Below are positions 32,592-42,269 of a stretch of 64,000 nt of DNA, one piece after another. Every line of letters begins with the position of its first letter. Position 1 is the first letter of the stretch. The DNA is from Gaeumannomyces sp. JS-464 (Eukaryota; Ascomycota; Sordariomycetes; Magnaporthales; Magnaporthaceae). The position numbers and the translations under genes are program-made. A model generated the notes under the pieces. It made no database searches and was not told where the DNA came from. It saw only the letters and a list, made by a program, of their open reading frames with translations. The stretch spans positions 682,001-746,000 of the forward strand of contig NGZR01000003.1 in assembly GCA_002197995.1 (NCBI GenBank), written 5' to 3'.

Positions 32592-34210
32592 TCATCTGCC
32601 AGGCGTTGGGCCCCTGGTGGGGGGCTCTAGTTGCTTGGGGGGTCTGCCGCGCTTGCGCGTCGGGACCACCGCGTCCGACATGTTGGTATCCGCGCTCGAG
32701 CAGGTCTGCGCGAGCTCGGGCTCGGACGAGGGACCCTCCGACTGGGTTGGTTGCTGCTGGCTGCCCGGCTGCCCGGCGGACTGCCTGCTTGCAACCTCCG
32801 GATGGCCTTCAGCTTCCTGGGGCGCTCTAGGCGTCCGTCGACGATCTTGGGACGGGCCGGGCAGTTGTCGTGCTTGGCGGGTTGGGGCCGAAGCAGTTTG
32901 CGCACTTGCTTGGTGTCGTACAGGGACCCGGCGTATGGCCGCGCAGCGGCTCACCGCAGTTCCCGCACTTCTAATCCCTGACGCAGCGGCGCGCGTCGCA
33001 GTAGCCGTAGCATCCACCCTCATGGAGGGTAATCTGCGGCTTCTTCTGAATCAGCCGAGCTGTCGCTCGTTCCGAAAATCCAGAATTTGCCAGCTGGGCG
33101 GAGGAGGAGGCAATGACCGTCCCGGTGCCCGTCTCGGTGTCGAAGCCCTGGCGCTCATTCTGACGTCCACCGGCTCCTGCTGAGCCTATGTGGCTATCTC
33201 TGCACGGATAAGGTCCATCGTGATATCTATGGGGGTATTGTCGAGGAAGCTGCGCACGGTCCTCGGAACGCGTCCCACCGCGTAGTTGTGCCAGATTTCG
33301 TGTCTGTGGACTCGGGTGGCCTGGAAGAGTTCCATAATGAGGCTTTGTTTTTCTAAGAGAGGATCCTGTCCTGCACCGCTGCGTTTTTGGCCACGAGGGC
33401 CCCAGCCATGAGCCGTTCGCTTGACGTCCAGCAGTTCCTGTTGGCTAAGGCCCAGGTTTTCGCATACCATGCGGCAGGCGAAGGGATCTTTGAGCGTGCT
33501 CTCGCCGCTGGTCTTCACCAGTCCTTGTAGTCGGGGCGGCCGGTGTTTCCCTTAGGCGCAGTGTTCTTCTCCGCGATGCGGTGGTCGTATTTGTGGCTAT
33601 GCTGGCCACCTGTGCCCAGGTGGCCCCGATTGTCCGAGGCGGCGCTGCCCTGGCTGCCCAAAGGCGTCGGGCTCGGGGCCTGTGCCGTGGGGGCTGGACC
33701 TGCCTGGGCTCTGTCCTGTCGCCGTCGTCGCTGGAGCCGTCGTCGCGGGGGGCCGTCGGGCTGGGCTTTGTTGGGGGGAGGCGGTCGGGGATGGCTCGCG
33801 GACTGCCAATCGGTCCGGGGGTCGAGGTGGGCGATGACGATGTCGCCGATGCGTCCGATCTTCATTCGGTGTTCGGCCTGGTCGTCGCCGTCGTACTTCG
33901 CGTACAGGTTGTTTAGGGCTTCCACGAAGCTTCCTATAACTTCTCGGCCGATCTGCGCCGACCGGATGACCATATCGACGCCTTCGAGGGCCTGTGGTGC
34001 CTCGAAGGTCTTGGGGCGAGCAGCCGTCTCCTCCGTCGGGCCGGCGTGGCGCGACTTCTTCAGCTGCGATTGGGACGGTTCGTTATTCCCACCGGCCGCG
34101 TCCCTCGGTCGGGGGTGCGCAGGGCCCGGAGGGCCTGCGCGGGCGTTCGCTGCCATCCTGCGGGCTCGCTTGCCTGTCGTGGCTTCTCGCAATGTCGGCA
34201 TCGCTGTCAT
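32592..34210 (-). pseudogene. LINE ORF1 (gag-like) with CCHC knuckles, disrupted
   Basis: It starts with MTAMPTLREATTGKRARRMA (34210) and continues with VDMVIRSAQIGREVIGSFVE, a change of frame near 33515, and FLDNTPIDITMDLIRAEIAT with a TAG stop at 33186. After further frame changes, CGNCGEPLRGHTPGPC and SKCANC (about 32970-32884) form the zinc knuckles that bind element RNA. The tail is basic and Pro/Ser-rich. Layout and knuckles match ORF1 of Tad1-type fungal LINEs. At least one stop and two frameshifts inactivate it. Confidence 0.7.
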
Positions 34211-34260
34211 TCGTGTAATGTTCGGTTTTTTTATACTTGATTATTTAAATATATTTATTA

Positions 34261-35258
34261 TTCAATTTAATTTTGAGATCCCAATAGGTGCAGGGTGCTT
34301 AGTAAAGGTGCTAGGCTGTAACGGGTTGAAGGCTCGTGCGTGACCACGCCCCGTTGTCGCGTGCGCGACCCCTTCCGCCAAAGGCAAAAGGTACGTATTG
34401 AACTGTCTGGCAGGACAGTTCAATTGCCACGCTTATCAATTGCAGCGCATTACTGCAGGGCCTACAGGCCACAGCCTTCAGCCCGTAACATAGGCCTACC
34501 CTAAGGCCCACCAGGCCTGTGCTTGGGTAGTGTTACGTGGTTGTACCACCTACAGAAACTAATAGCCCCACCCCCATATTGATCCACGTATATTTTTAGA
34601 TACAAACGCATGGAACGCGATGAACGGGCATTAAAAATCTGTCGCGCCCGCTATGGAAAGTTTAACTGGGCATTAGATCTAAACTTTTGAAACTAATTAA
34701 GGGCAAGTTTTTTTTTTTATGTGGAAGCCTTCAATTAATGCCACACTGCGTTGCCCGGCCCCAGCGCTGGCAGCCGGCACGCCATTCTTTCCCAAGCTTC
34801 CCTGGGGGCGAGGGTGCCCCTGGTTTCGGGGTTATGCAGAACCTCAAGTACTGTACTAGTTATACTGGACAGAAACGAGCCGTGGAGCTCATAACCTAAA
34901 CCCTAGAGCTGGGTTTTGCTAAGTATAGTACCTCTTTCTACCCGTCCTGTTTTTAGGTTTTCTGCGCATTGGTCGGCGTTTGACGGTAAGCAGGGCCTCG
35001 GTTTCAAAGCGGTTCAGATATATTGTGGCCACCCCTCCATATTATTTACTGCGAGCCTTCAAACCGCATGCCAAAGTACTATAAATGCGGACGCCTCTGC
35101 CCACTGCCAACTGGATCTGCTTTTTTCTACACACCAAAGACCTCCTTGATTGCCTACCATTAACTCTATCGAATCCTATTACTATTTTCCAATCTTTCCC
35201 TCCTGGGGCCCTCGCTTCTTTGGCATACGGTTTCCGTGGTAAAACTCGCCTATAAACA
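34261..35258. other. Non-coding stretch, LINE leader and upstream region of the 35259 gene
   Basis: It begins AT-rich at 34230-34280 and then becomes mixed. I see no gene, no RNA gene and no intact repeat boundary. A T-run lies at 34710-34719. The last 300 bases may act as the promoter of the secreted-protein gene; TATAAATGCG near 35079 and the pyrimidine-rich 35140-35215 are compatible with that but not proof. Confidence 0.4.
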
Positions 35259-35729
35259 ATGAGGACCACAATCGGTTTCGCGGCTGCTTCAGGGCTGCTG
35301 TTCGCCCTTGCCGGCAGCATTGTCGTTATATCTCCCGGCCCGCTCGAACCGCGGGAAGCAGCATGCGCCATGCCCCGCGGCTGTCTCGAGGCCCGTATGG
35401 AACTGACGGCGCCTGCACTAAACCCCGCCGGCGGCGTACCGGTTCCCGAGTTAGAGGCGCAGGAGCAGACCGACGTGCCCAGCGCAACCAAGAACGAAAG
35501 ACAGTCTCCCCAAAAGAAGCGCCAGCCGGCCAAGCCGGACTGCACGCCCGGCTCCACCAGGCCCGGTTGTCCCAGGCCCCCGCCCCCCGCGCCTCGCCCG
35601 CCCGCCCCCGCGCCTCGCCCGCCCGCCCCCGCGCCTCGCCCGCCCGCTCCGGCTCCTCGACCTCCCTGTACGACCCCGCGCTGCAAGAGGATGCCTCAAA
35701 AGACTGGTTTACCAGCGGTGGAGCAGTAA
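35259..35729 (+). CDS. Small secreted proline-rich protein, candidate effector or wall protein
   Basis: This 156-residue frame starts MRTTIGFAAASGLLFALAGS, which has a basic start and a hydrophobic core like a signal peptide, with a possible cut around residue 20-35. Six Cys lie in three pairs (CAMPRGC, CTPGSTRPGC and CTTPRC) after the signal. Residues about 103-140 are made of a 21-bp tandem repeat encoding the heptapeptide APAPRPP. The tail is basic. No domain is recognised. It is flanked by transposon fragments, a common setting for fungal effector genes, yet a cell-wall role is just as possible. The start has an A at -3 (AACAATG). It may also be a chance frame in GC-rich DNA. Confidence 0.45.
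   Translation: MRTTIGFAAASGLLFALAGSIVVISPGPLEPREAACAMPRGCLEARMELTAPALNPAGGVPVPELEAQEQTDVPSATKNERQSPQKKRQPAKPDCTPGSTRPGCPRPPPPAPRPPAPAPRPPAPAPRPPAPAPRPPCTTPRCKRMPQKTGLPAVEQ
35590..35652 (+). repeat. 21-bp tandem repeat, about three copies
   Basis: The unit GCGCCTCGCCCGCCCGCCCCC is repeated about three times with near identity and encodes the Pro-rich heptapeptide of the 35259 protein. The purity suggests recent expansion or slippage. Confidence 0.8.
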
Positions 35730-35739
35730 CGGGGAAACG

Positions 35740-36073
35740 GGCTCCAAATGCCGGGCTTAATGCCCGCCGACTATTTCCCATTCCTGGTCGCCATCTGTCA
35801 CACGGAGGCGGTCACGTAAGCGGGGAATGGCCCGATCCCCCGCAGGGAATTGGTGCCCAACCCAGAAGTGAGGCGACCAATGGGGCGAAGGCCGGGGGAG
35901 GTGCCCCGGACCCCCGAGCACCGCACGGGCCACAAGATCCCTCTATTTATTCCCGACGTTTCCCTCGATTCCCTTAAGCAGATTCTGGCTCCTTAAGCAT
36001 CTTTTGAGGCCCTGAAAGATTATTAGCTTTCACGAAGTAATACACTTTCTTCCAAGCCGACATTGTCCCCTTG
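35740..36073. other. Stretch between the secreted protein and the integrase fragment, possible LTR remnant
   Basis: In the orientation of the gypsy fragment to its right this would be the region after integrase, where an LTR is expected. GTCACACGGAGGCGGTCACG near 35796-35815 and CTCTATTTATTCCC near 35940 are compatible with LTR-type sequence, but no second copy exists here to define ends. No gene is seen. Confidence 0.3.
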
Positions 36074-36682
36074 TTACACCATCCCTGTCACTATCGCCGG
36101 AGGCTGTGTGTCGTCGTTCGTTTGCGAAGGCAGTGGATTGTTGCCCGCACGCCTTAGGAGGGATACGTGAAAGACGTCGTGGATCCCCGGCGGGGTGTCC
36201 AGCCGACAAGCATGTGAACCGATGAGGGCCGTTACCGTGTACTTCGCGTTCAGCCAGTCCAACTTTTTTGATGGCCGGTCCGTCTTGACGTTCTTTAGCT
36301 TCAGCCACATCTTGTCTTTGACCTTGAACTGATCGGCTGGTCGTCTGGTCGCGTTTGCATGCTGTTCCTGTTGCTTTTGCGCCGTGGCTATAGCGGCTTG
36401 CGCCCAGTCCATTGCTTCTTTAAGTCGTGCTACGAAGGCCTCTGCTTTTTCTCTCGGAGTTAACCCTGACCTTCGGAGGGGTTCCTCGGTTCTGATCGGA
36501 TCGACATGGTACCCGTGGGTCGCGAAGAATGGGGAAAGGCCGGTTGATGTTGCCGTGCGGTTATTTATTGCCAACATTGCGACCGGCAATAGTGTTTCCC
36601 AATTGATACCGGAACGGCATCCGCAACGTAAGTTGGCAATGCATTGGCAGGATGGGTCACGTGTTTCGGCACGTAACTCCAA
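36074..36682 (-). pseudogene. Ty3/gypsy integrase C-terminus (GPY/F part), GC-rich fragment
   Basis: It reads WETLLPVAMLAINNRTATST, GLSPFFATHGYHVDPIR, QFKVKDKMWLKLKNVKTDRP and SKKLDWLNAKYTV, then HDVFHVSLLRRAG. These are the last strand of the integrase core, the linker and the GPY/F domain of a fungal gypsy element. The frame is open for about 200 codons and ends with a stop at 36074. The core with the catalytic residues, the reverse transcriptase and any chromodomain are absent. Unlike G1, G2 and H it is GC-rich with little RIP, so it comes from another family or a later arrival. Confidence 0.82.
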
Positions 36683-36699
36683 TTTGCCCTAAATCTGCG

Positions 36700-37329
36700 T
36701 CCCGGGGGGCCACGGATCTGTAGTTTGAATTAGAATACCACTTTGCACTTCCGCTCTACTATCACCGCATCACTTCATCACAGCTCAGCCACCTGGGGCC
36801 GAGCCACCAAGCTCGAATACCATTCCGGGTTAACGGCCGGCACGCTCGCAACGGATACTATTAATGAGGTTTTCGGTCTCTATAACACCGAAACGCCTGT
36901 CACCATGCGCGCACGGGAAGATCAAAGCTTTGGCGAGTAATCTACTCACGGGTATCGAGTGGTAGGGCGCCGATCAAAAATAATCTAATTACCATGCATA
37001 ACCGTCAGCGAGAGTTAAAAAGAGCTGCGTGAGAATGCCAGCGAAAAAGATCGCGCGCCGGCTGTGCAGGCAGTGTGGGAAACACGCGGAAAGACTTGTT
37101 TTTTAGTTTGGAAAGGATGGCTATTACTTATCTCGGTCGCAGTGAGGGAAACGCCATGTTCAAGGCGCGCGGGGCAAGCTAATATTCGTAAGGTTGGAAA
37201 GATTCTGGGAGTCCAAAAGCACAGCCACCAAAAAACGTGGTGGTAGCTGGGCGGTAACTGCCGGTCCCATTTTAGCTCCACTTGCCGGGTCTCAAACAAA
37301 TGCGGGGCAGCGCCCTTTGGGAGGGGCGC
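36700..37329. other. Unassigned accessory DNA
   Basis: Frames at 36743-36940, 37015-37350 and 37064-37246 overlap on both strands without any recognisable motif. No repeat border, RNA gene or promoter could be supported. Confidence 0.4.
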
Positions 37330-38600
37330 ACGTTGCACAGGCAAAAACATACCATCAGCTTTAAAAACCCTTTACGCCTTTCCATTCTGCTTGCGCGTTT
37401 AAGGGGCTGTTCAATACTATGCGGTTTTTGGCTTTTTAACTCCCCCTTGTGGTTTTTTGCCTTGATTTAAGCTTAATTCTCGATGTGAAACAACGCCCGG
37501 GGTCCGTTCATGTATCTTTGGCCTTATTATTCTGTGGATTTCCATCCAAGGCCGACACGAAACGTTTATTTGTCGCAAACGAGCGGGCCACCACGGGGGA
37601 TTTGCCACGAAAGTGGCAACCCTTAGTACTTTTGTTAAGAACTTTTGCAATTTTCGGCCCGGTGCGCGGCGCGCACTAGGTAAAAGCGATAAAAGAAATA
37701 TTTATTTAATAAAATAAAAAAAATGCTAATTGAATAATATATTTAATATATTAAACAGGCAAAAATTGCGGTTAAAATAAGCGAATTAGTTTAGTGCACC
37801 TTACCGGACTCGACCTGCGGGCCGGCCGGCCTTGTCCCTTTTCGACCTTTTTAAACCCTCCTTTAGCCTCTTTGCTTAAAAGCTACACGTGGCTTCCAGT
37901 GCTTTCATTTAAACGAATCGTTGGCATGGTTAAAATGGTACTTTTGGCGGGGCAAAAGTTATGCTTATTCGGCGTTTTACAGGGATTTAGGCTGGGGGGT
38001 TTCGGATCCACCAGCGGTTTTTCAAGCGGTTGGCAAAAATAGTATGGAAAAAACAAAAAACCGCAATTGTATTAAACAGCCCCTAATTCTAAAGCTTTCG
38101 GCCTTTTAAATACATCATTCTTTTAACACAGTATCCCTTTGTTAATAAACTAACCAGGCAGCTGGGAATTTGTCTCTGGAGGCGGAGTCGAAAGCTGTTG
38201 CAAGTGGCCTTTCCCTTAACCGCGAGGCAGCAAAGCTCGTGATTTATCGGCCCAGGTCTCCTTTATGTTTAGCCTTAAAGCCTGCGTTACCTTTGGAAGC
38301 TGCATTAAAACCAAGCCAATCATCGATAGTCCCTCCTACATTAATCACCACTTTTCCATCTGCTACATACATCGACAAACCTGTAAACCAATGCAGGGAG
38401 TATACAATGTATTGGGTTAACAGTCCGTTACGTTCCTGCTTAAACCCTTACAGCTGCAACATCCCCTGTAACCATTACCTGCATGCCATTCCCATCGCCA
38501 TGTCCGGTTTATGCCGTCACCTCGCTTTTAACACCCATTTTCATCGGGCGCTACGTTCTCACACTGCTCCCTCAAAAGCACAGGCCGGGCGGGACGTACG
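37330..38600 (+). repeat. Repeat family R, copy 2 (R2), split by a Harbinger-like element
   Basis: 37330-37402 and 38084-38600 together match the reverse complement of R1 (27500-26840). R2 keeps TTFPSATYIDKP and SHTAPSKAQ, counterparts of R1 motifs, but in shifted frames, so neither copy encodes a conserved complete protein. The R1 copy shows the empty site (TTAATTCT) where the 681-bp insertion lies in R2. Confidence 0.6.
37403..38083 (+). mobile_element. Harbinger-like non-autonomous DNA element, TAA duplication
   Basis: The termini are inverted repeats: GGGGCTGTTCAATACTATGC on the left and, as reverse complement, GGGGCTGTTTAATACAATTG on the right, both followed by CGGTTTTT. TAA flanks both sides (37400-37402 and 38084-38086), and the related copy R1 has a single TAA at this place. 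A 3-bp T(T/A)A target and GGG-type ends are typical of PIF/Harbinger elements. At 681 bp it has no transposase. An AT-rich block at 37680-37760 lies inside. A partial relative ends at 28123. Confidence 0.78.
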
Positions 38601-39079
38601 GCCACCGGGAGGGGGCGCTTAGGAATCGCACGTAACCTGCCCCCTTTCGCCATACACGGGGGGAAGTTAAAAGCCTTCCCCCTCACTAGCCTTCAGTCCC
38701 ATAGGGGAAGAAGGCCAAGAATCAGCAACATCAACCTGCTAAAAAGCTACTGCAGCGCTGCCCATAAACTCGAGCTTTGTTGGTCCTATGGGCCCGATCC
38801 TACCTTCCTAAACTGCCTATTAAGAAGTTTGTAACATTATCGGTTATATGGAACATCAGCTAATCCACTCGCTAGTTTAATTCATTCACTGGTAAACCAC
38901 GTTAGTTGAAGAAAACCGATTTTAATATGCTTTTTCCAACGCACTGTTAACTGGGGTGTCCGACTCGCTGGTGAACCACGTTACTTAATCTTGACCGAAT
39001 CTAAATACAACTACATATCTCCCGATACTTGGGCTAAACATTCAAAGCGTGTCAACGTCAATAGGATAACGCCTACTGC
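38601..39079. other. Non-coding stretch with two Pogo-like termini
   Basis: Two segments, near 38890-38906 and 38970-38987, read (G/A)GT(A/G)AACCACGTTA. This is the reverse complement of the ACGT(G/A)(G/A)TT(T/C)ACCA start of Pogo transposons 1 and 2, including the adjacent TA. No left partners or transposase are found nearby, so they may be solo remnants. Otherwise nothing is recognised. Confidence 0.35.
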
Positions 39080-39988
39080 CTAAGGCCTGTAATCTGCGAC
39101 GGCGACCCGGAGCCCTCCTCCTAAAAATCTCGTCGATTTGCTTCTAAACCCCGCGACTTGGTTCTCTCGCGATTGTTGCCTTGGAAGCGGTGCGAGTACC
39201 TCGGCGGCCAGGCATCTTCGACGGAACTTGATTTCCTTCCAGGCTCCTCCAGGCATATATGGCTTCGAAAGGCGGGGGGACCAGCTTGGGCTTTGGGCAT
39301 CCTCTCGCGGGGTAGGCGGAGTGGACCCTGGGGGCGTCGCAACTGCGCTGTCACCCAGATCTTCGCAACTGTTGGTACGAGCGCCACACGGTGTTGGGTC
39401 CCTCCCCGGGCTTGCCCTATCCAGATGGCTGGCTGCTAGAGACTCGACGTCCGGGCTCGTGCAGCGCGAGATGGCTTGGGGGGTCAGGCGGGACCCGCTC
39501 GGGCTTCGGGCATTCTCTCCGGTGGTAAGCGGAGAGGGCTCTAGGGGCGTCGCAACTCCACCCTCGTCAAGGTTGATAAAATCGCCAAGGTTGATGGAAT
39601 CGTCAAAGTTGCTGCTCTCACCGGGAGTGTCTTCTATCAAATCGGGAAGGGGGGACAGACAAAAGCCGTCGAGGTGGAAATTCTCGGCTGGTAACAGTGA
39701 ACTCGGGGGACCCAGTTCGGCATATGTGTTTGGCACGATCTCCAGTGATATCCCTGCCTCAGGGCTTGTGGAGTCGGCAGGTATGGAATCGGGAAATCCG
39801 CCGAAGCCCGCGACGCTTTCAAAGTCGGCATCATCGAGTGAGGCGCCAGTCGGCTGGGGGTCCAAGAGAAAGATGTCGTCGAGCAAGTTGTGAGGAGGGA
39901 GCACCAGTTGCGCAGGGTCGTCTTCGGGGCCCTGGGCTGGCGACGGCGGGGTCTTCGGAGCCCCCGGCTGCAAAAGGGCGAGGTCCAT
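39080..39988 (-). CDS. Acidic low-complexity orphan protein
   Basis: This single-exon frame of 302 residues starts at an ATG in the context AACCATGG. The first 150 residues are rich in Asp, Pro, Ser and Leu (for instance NLLDDIFLLDPQPTGASLDD and SINLGDFINLDEGG), with the mix of acidic and bulky residues seen in transcription-activating regions. The middle is Ser/Pro/Thr-rich and the end is basic (KEIKFRRRC, SKSTRFLGGG). No DNA-binding or other domain is recognised. TATATAAAG (about 40079-40087 on the minus strand) lies roughly 95 bp upstream. It could be a lineage-specific gene, or a piece of a transcription factor that lost its DNA-binding domain. Confidence 0.5.
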   Translation of the reverse strand: MDLALLQPGAPKTPPSPAQGPEDDPAQLVLPPHNLLDDIFLLDPQPTGASLDDADFESVAGFGGFPDSIPADSTSPEAGISLEIVPNTYAELGPPSSLLPAENFHLDGFCLSPLPDLIEDTPGESSNFDDSINLGDFINLDEGGVATPLEPSPLTTGENARSPSGSRLTPQAISRCTSPDVESLAASHLDRASPGRDPTPCGARTNSCEDLGDSAVATPPGSTPPTPREDAQSPSWSPRLSKPYMPGGAWKEIKFRRRCLAAEVLAPLPRQQSRENQVAGFRSKSTRFLGGGLRVAVADYRP

Positions 39989-40076
39989 GGTTGTGGTTGT
40001 GCTGGGACTGCGCTAGCTCCGCTGGACAGGTCAGTGGACGAGTGAAGGAAGAGGAAAAGTCGAAAAGGGGGAGGGA

Positions 40077-40090
40077 CCCCTTTATATAGA
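40077..40090 (-). promoter_or_regulatory. Putative TATA box of the 39080-39988 gene
   Basis: On the minus strand CTATATAAAGGGG is followed by a pyrimidine-rich stretch and then, about 95 bp downstream, the start codon. The spacing fits a fungal core promoter. Confidence 0.45.
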
Positions 40091-40199
40091 CGAGCTGCGC
40101 CGCTGCGCCGCTCTGGCAAACGAGGCAGCAGTCTGCCAGTTCTGGTCGTCTGGCTAAACCTTTGCCACCTGCTAGGCACGTGTCTTGAGGAGCAAACGC

Positions 40200-41637
40200 A
40201 ACAGGAACAAATGCACAGGGTCACAAAGACGGCCTGGGAAAAGCAGCCTCGCCGCCTTGATGCGCGAGGAGTCGTTCGGTGGCAGGTTGGACATAGTGTG
40301 CACGAACATGGAAGGCACGCGGGCATCTTCGACCTGATGGAAACGATGGTTTTCAGGGGAGGCGCGTGTTCATCCACATGTTCGTCAACGAGGATGTGCG
40401 CCCGATCATGACCGCGGTCTCGACCGGTAGCACGAACATCGTCGTCCGCACGTCAACGGGTCCAGCACATCAATCTGACCACCGACACAACCATGTCGTG
40501 GTTTAAGGCCAGGACGCTGGAGGGCATCCCCGAGAGGGTCAGGACGATCGCCGGCTCGTCGAAGGTGACCTCGGTCCGAAACGCGATCAGGAACGAGTGC
40601 ATGAGGGTGACCATGGATGGGGAAGGTGGAGGCGATGAGCTTCGGGGAGAGACTTGACTCGACCCTGAGGGGCATGATGACGATCGGGTACGTACGAGCA
40701 GGACATTTTGCCGGCCATCGCGACGGCGTTGGTGTATTTGCCCATCAAGTGCCGCGGCTGCACGCCCAACGTCCAGATCCTGAGCCAGGTCATGGCCGTC
40801 GTCGCGAAGATGATGAGGGAAAGGAAAATGGCCAAGTCGACGTTCGTGGACTCGGTCGGGGAGGTCGACTAACAGGAGCTCGTCCAGATTCGTCATACTG
40901 CTCAGATATTCGTACCTCTGCTCGGTCGTGGGCGTGGCCTTCGTCTGCGTCCCCATCCCTGTGGACAATATGGCCAAGAGAGGGAGGCGCGCGTCGATGT
41001 TTTCGAAGTGGTTCGGGAAGATGATCGAGATCCACCACTCGTTCGGGTTCAAGATGTCGATCGTGGCCATGGGGTCGTTCGCGTCGGACTCCGTGCGCAT
41101 CACCTTCAACTCGTACAAGGGCACGAACACGAAGGTAAACTACGTGAGCCTGCAGAACCCGGCCGCGATTTCGTACATAAACATCAACAAATACCCGGGC
41201 GTGCAGCCTATCCGAAACACCATTACGGACTGGCAGATGGAAATCAACACGATAATCGGCGAGAAGGTGGACATCAGCTCGTACACGGAGTACGAGTGGA
41301 AGACGTACCCGGCCGGGACGTTGAGCCAGTACATGAAGGAGGTGAACATCGGGCCGCTAGCCCGGGCCCCTGCCGGACACCGATGACGTGCGGTCGAACG
41401 CACCCAGCGTGAGCGTGGGGAGGGTTGGAGGCACGGTGCCAAACCCGAGCGGGCCGATATTTTCACAGACCAACCAGGGCGAGTCCAGCAGCGCGCGCAG
41501 GGCCCAGAGCGCGGGGTCGTTCGGAGCCGCGGCCGACAGGGGCTTCTAGGTCGGCAGGAACTCCATCATCGCGCAGATGAACGACGTCACGGGCAAGTCC
41601 AAATCGCAGCAGGTCATCGTCCTGGAGAACATGGTGT
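40200..41637 (+). pseudogene. Degraded coding relic of unknown origin, at least five frame changes
   Basis: Successive plus-strand frames each give protein-like sequence before breaking: FIHMFVNEDVRPIMTAVS (near 40370), HINLTTDTTMSWFKARTLEG (near 40480), MSFGERLDSTLRGMMTIGY (near 40636), DILPAIATALVYLPIKCRGC (near 40710), then the longest, 40880-41384, with NTKVNYVSLQNPAAISYINI, and a tail ending in VIVLENMV and a stop at 41635-41637. All share one codon style (TCG, ACG, GTG, AAG, ATC) and are rich in Met, Asn, Ile and Val, so they come from one gene of about 450-480 residues. I do not recognise the family. A structural or nucleoprotein-like gene of a virus or selfish element, or a lost host gene, are all possible. 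Confidence 0.6.
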
Positions 41638-41779
41638 GAGGCCGGGTCAGCTCGGAGCCCCTTGGCGGGCCCTCTTACACTATCCCCCCTCTAGGGCGCT
41701 GGCGTCCCGACAGCGCCAGAGGCTCCCATGGTTGATAAGACTTTTCGGAAAGCCTGCTTCCACGACGGGGTATGGATTC

Positions 41780-42060
41780 GACTGCAAGTGTTTTTTACCA
41801 TACGCGGGGACCTCAAGGGGATCCAGGCATTGGGTACCACTACGCCAGGCGGAGTCTCACGGGGACTCAGGCCTGCGGGACCTTACGGGGATCCGGGTGT
41901 TGCCGGGGTCTCCCCGTTAAGCGCGCTGATGCTTGCAAGCGATGCCACAGGGGCGCGGGGATCCCGCGGGGGTCCAGGCACCCTTCGTCACGACAGCAGG
42001 CGGAGTCTCACGAGGGCTCAGGCCTGCGGGACCTCACGGGGTTGGACGGTGGCATGCTCG
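41780..42060 (+). repeat. Imperfect direct duplication of about 60 bp
   Basis: AGGCGGAGTCTCACGGGGAC...GGCCTGCGGGACCTTACGGGG near 41848-41897 returns as AGGCGGAGTCTCACGAGGGC...GGCCTGCGGGACCTCACGGGG near 41999-42040, about 150 bp apart. The spacer also shares GGGGATCC-type pieces. Frames across it are not protein-like. Confidence 0.65.
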
Positions 42061-42106
42061 GCTGCCCTTGAGCTACGGTGCTATTGGTGTGGCACGGCTG
42101 GAGAGA

Positions 42107-42134
42107 GGGGGGGGGGGGGGGGGGGGGGGGGGGG
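42107..42134 (+). repeat. Homopolymer of 28 G
   Basis: An uninterrupted run of 28 G follows GAGAGA. Such a run can form quadruplexes and is prone to replication slippage and length error in assembly. Confidence 0.95.
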
Positions 42135-42269
42135 TTCTCTGACAAATAGATTAATGTACAAACTTCAACCCTACTTCCTGCATCCCTTTGAGTTCTGCTT
42201 CTATCGCATTGTTCCATCTCCCACGAGTTCGCCCCGTCTAGCACACAGGAAAATACAATCTTCCGAAAC

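Larger units (their letters stand above)
31718..34260 (-). mobile_element. Tad-like LINE, 5' half only, GC-rich
   Basis: Read on the minus strand it has a short AT-rich leader (34260-34211), an ORF1 with zinc knuckles and an ORF2 endonuclease domain, then stops abruptly inside the endonuclease/RT linker at about 31718, where histidine kinase sequence begins. Reverse transcriptase and RNase H are missing. LINE copies normally lose their 5' end, so loss of the 3' end points to a later rearrangement. It carries stops but remains GC-rich, so RIP has been light. Confidence 0.75.

Noticed and set aside
32533..33183. Plus-strand frame of 216 codons
   Set aside because: Antisense shadow of the LINE ORF1 zinc-knuckle region.
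33543..34343. Plus-strand frame of 266 codons
   Set aside because: Antisense of LINE ORF1; Trp/Arg/Gly-rich composition is typical of a reverse frame of GC-rich coding DNA.
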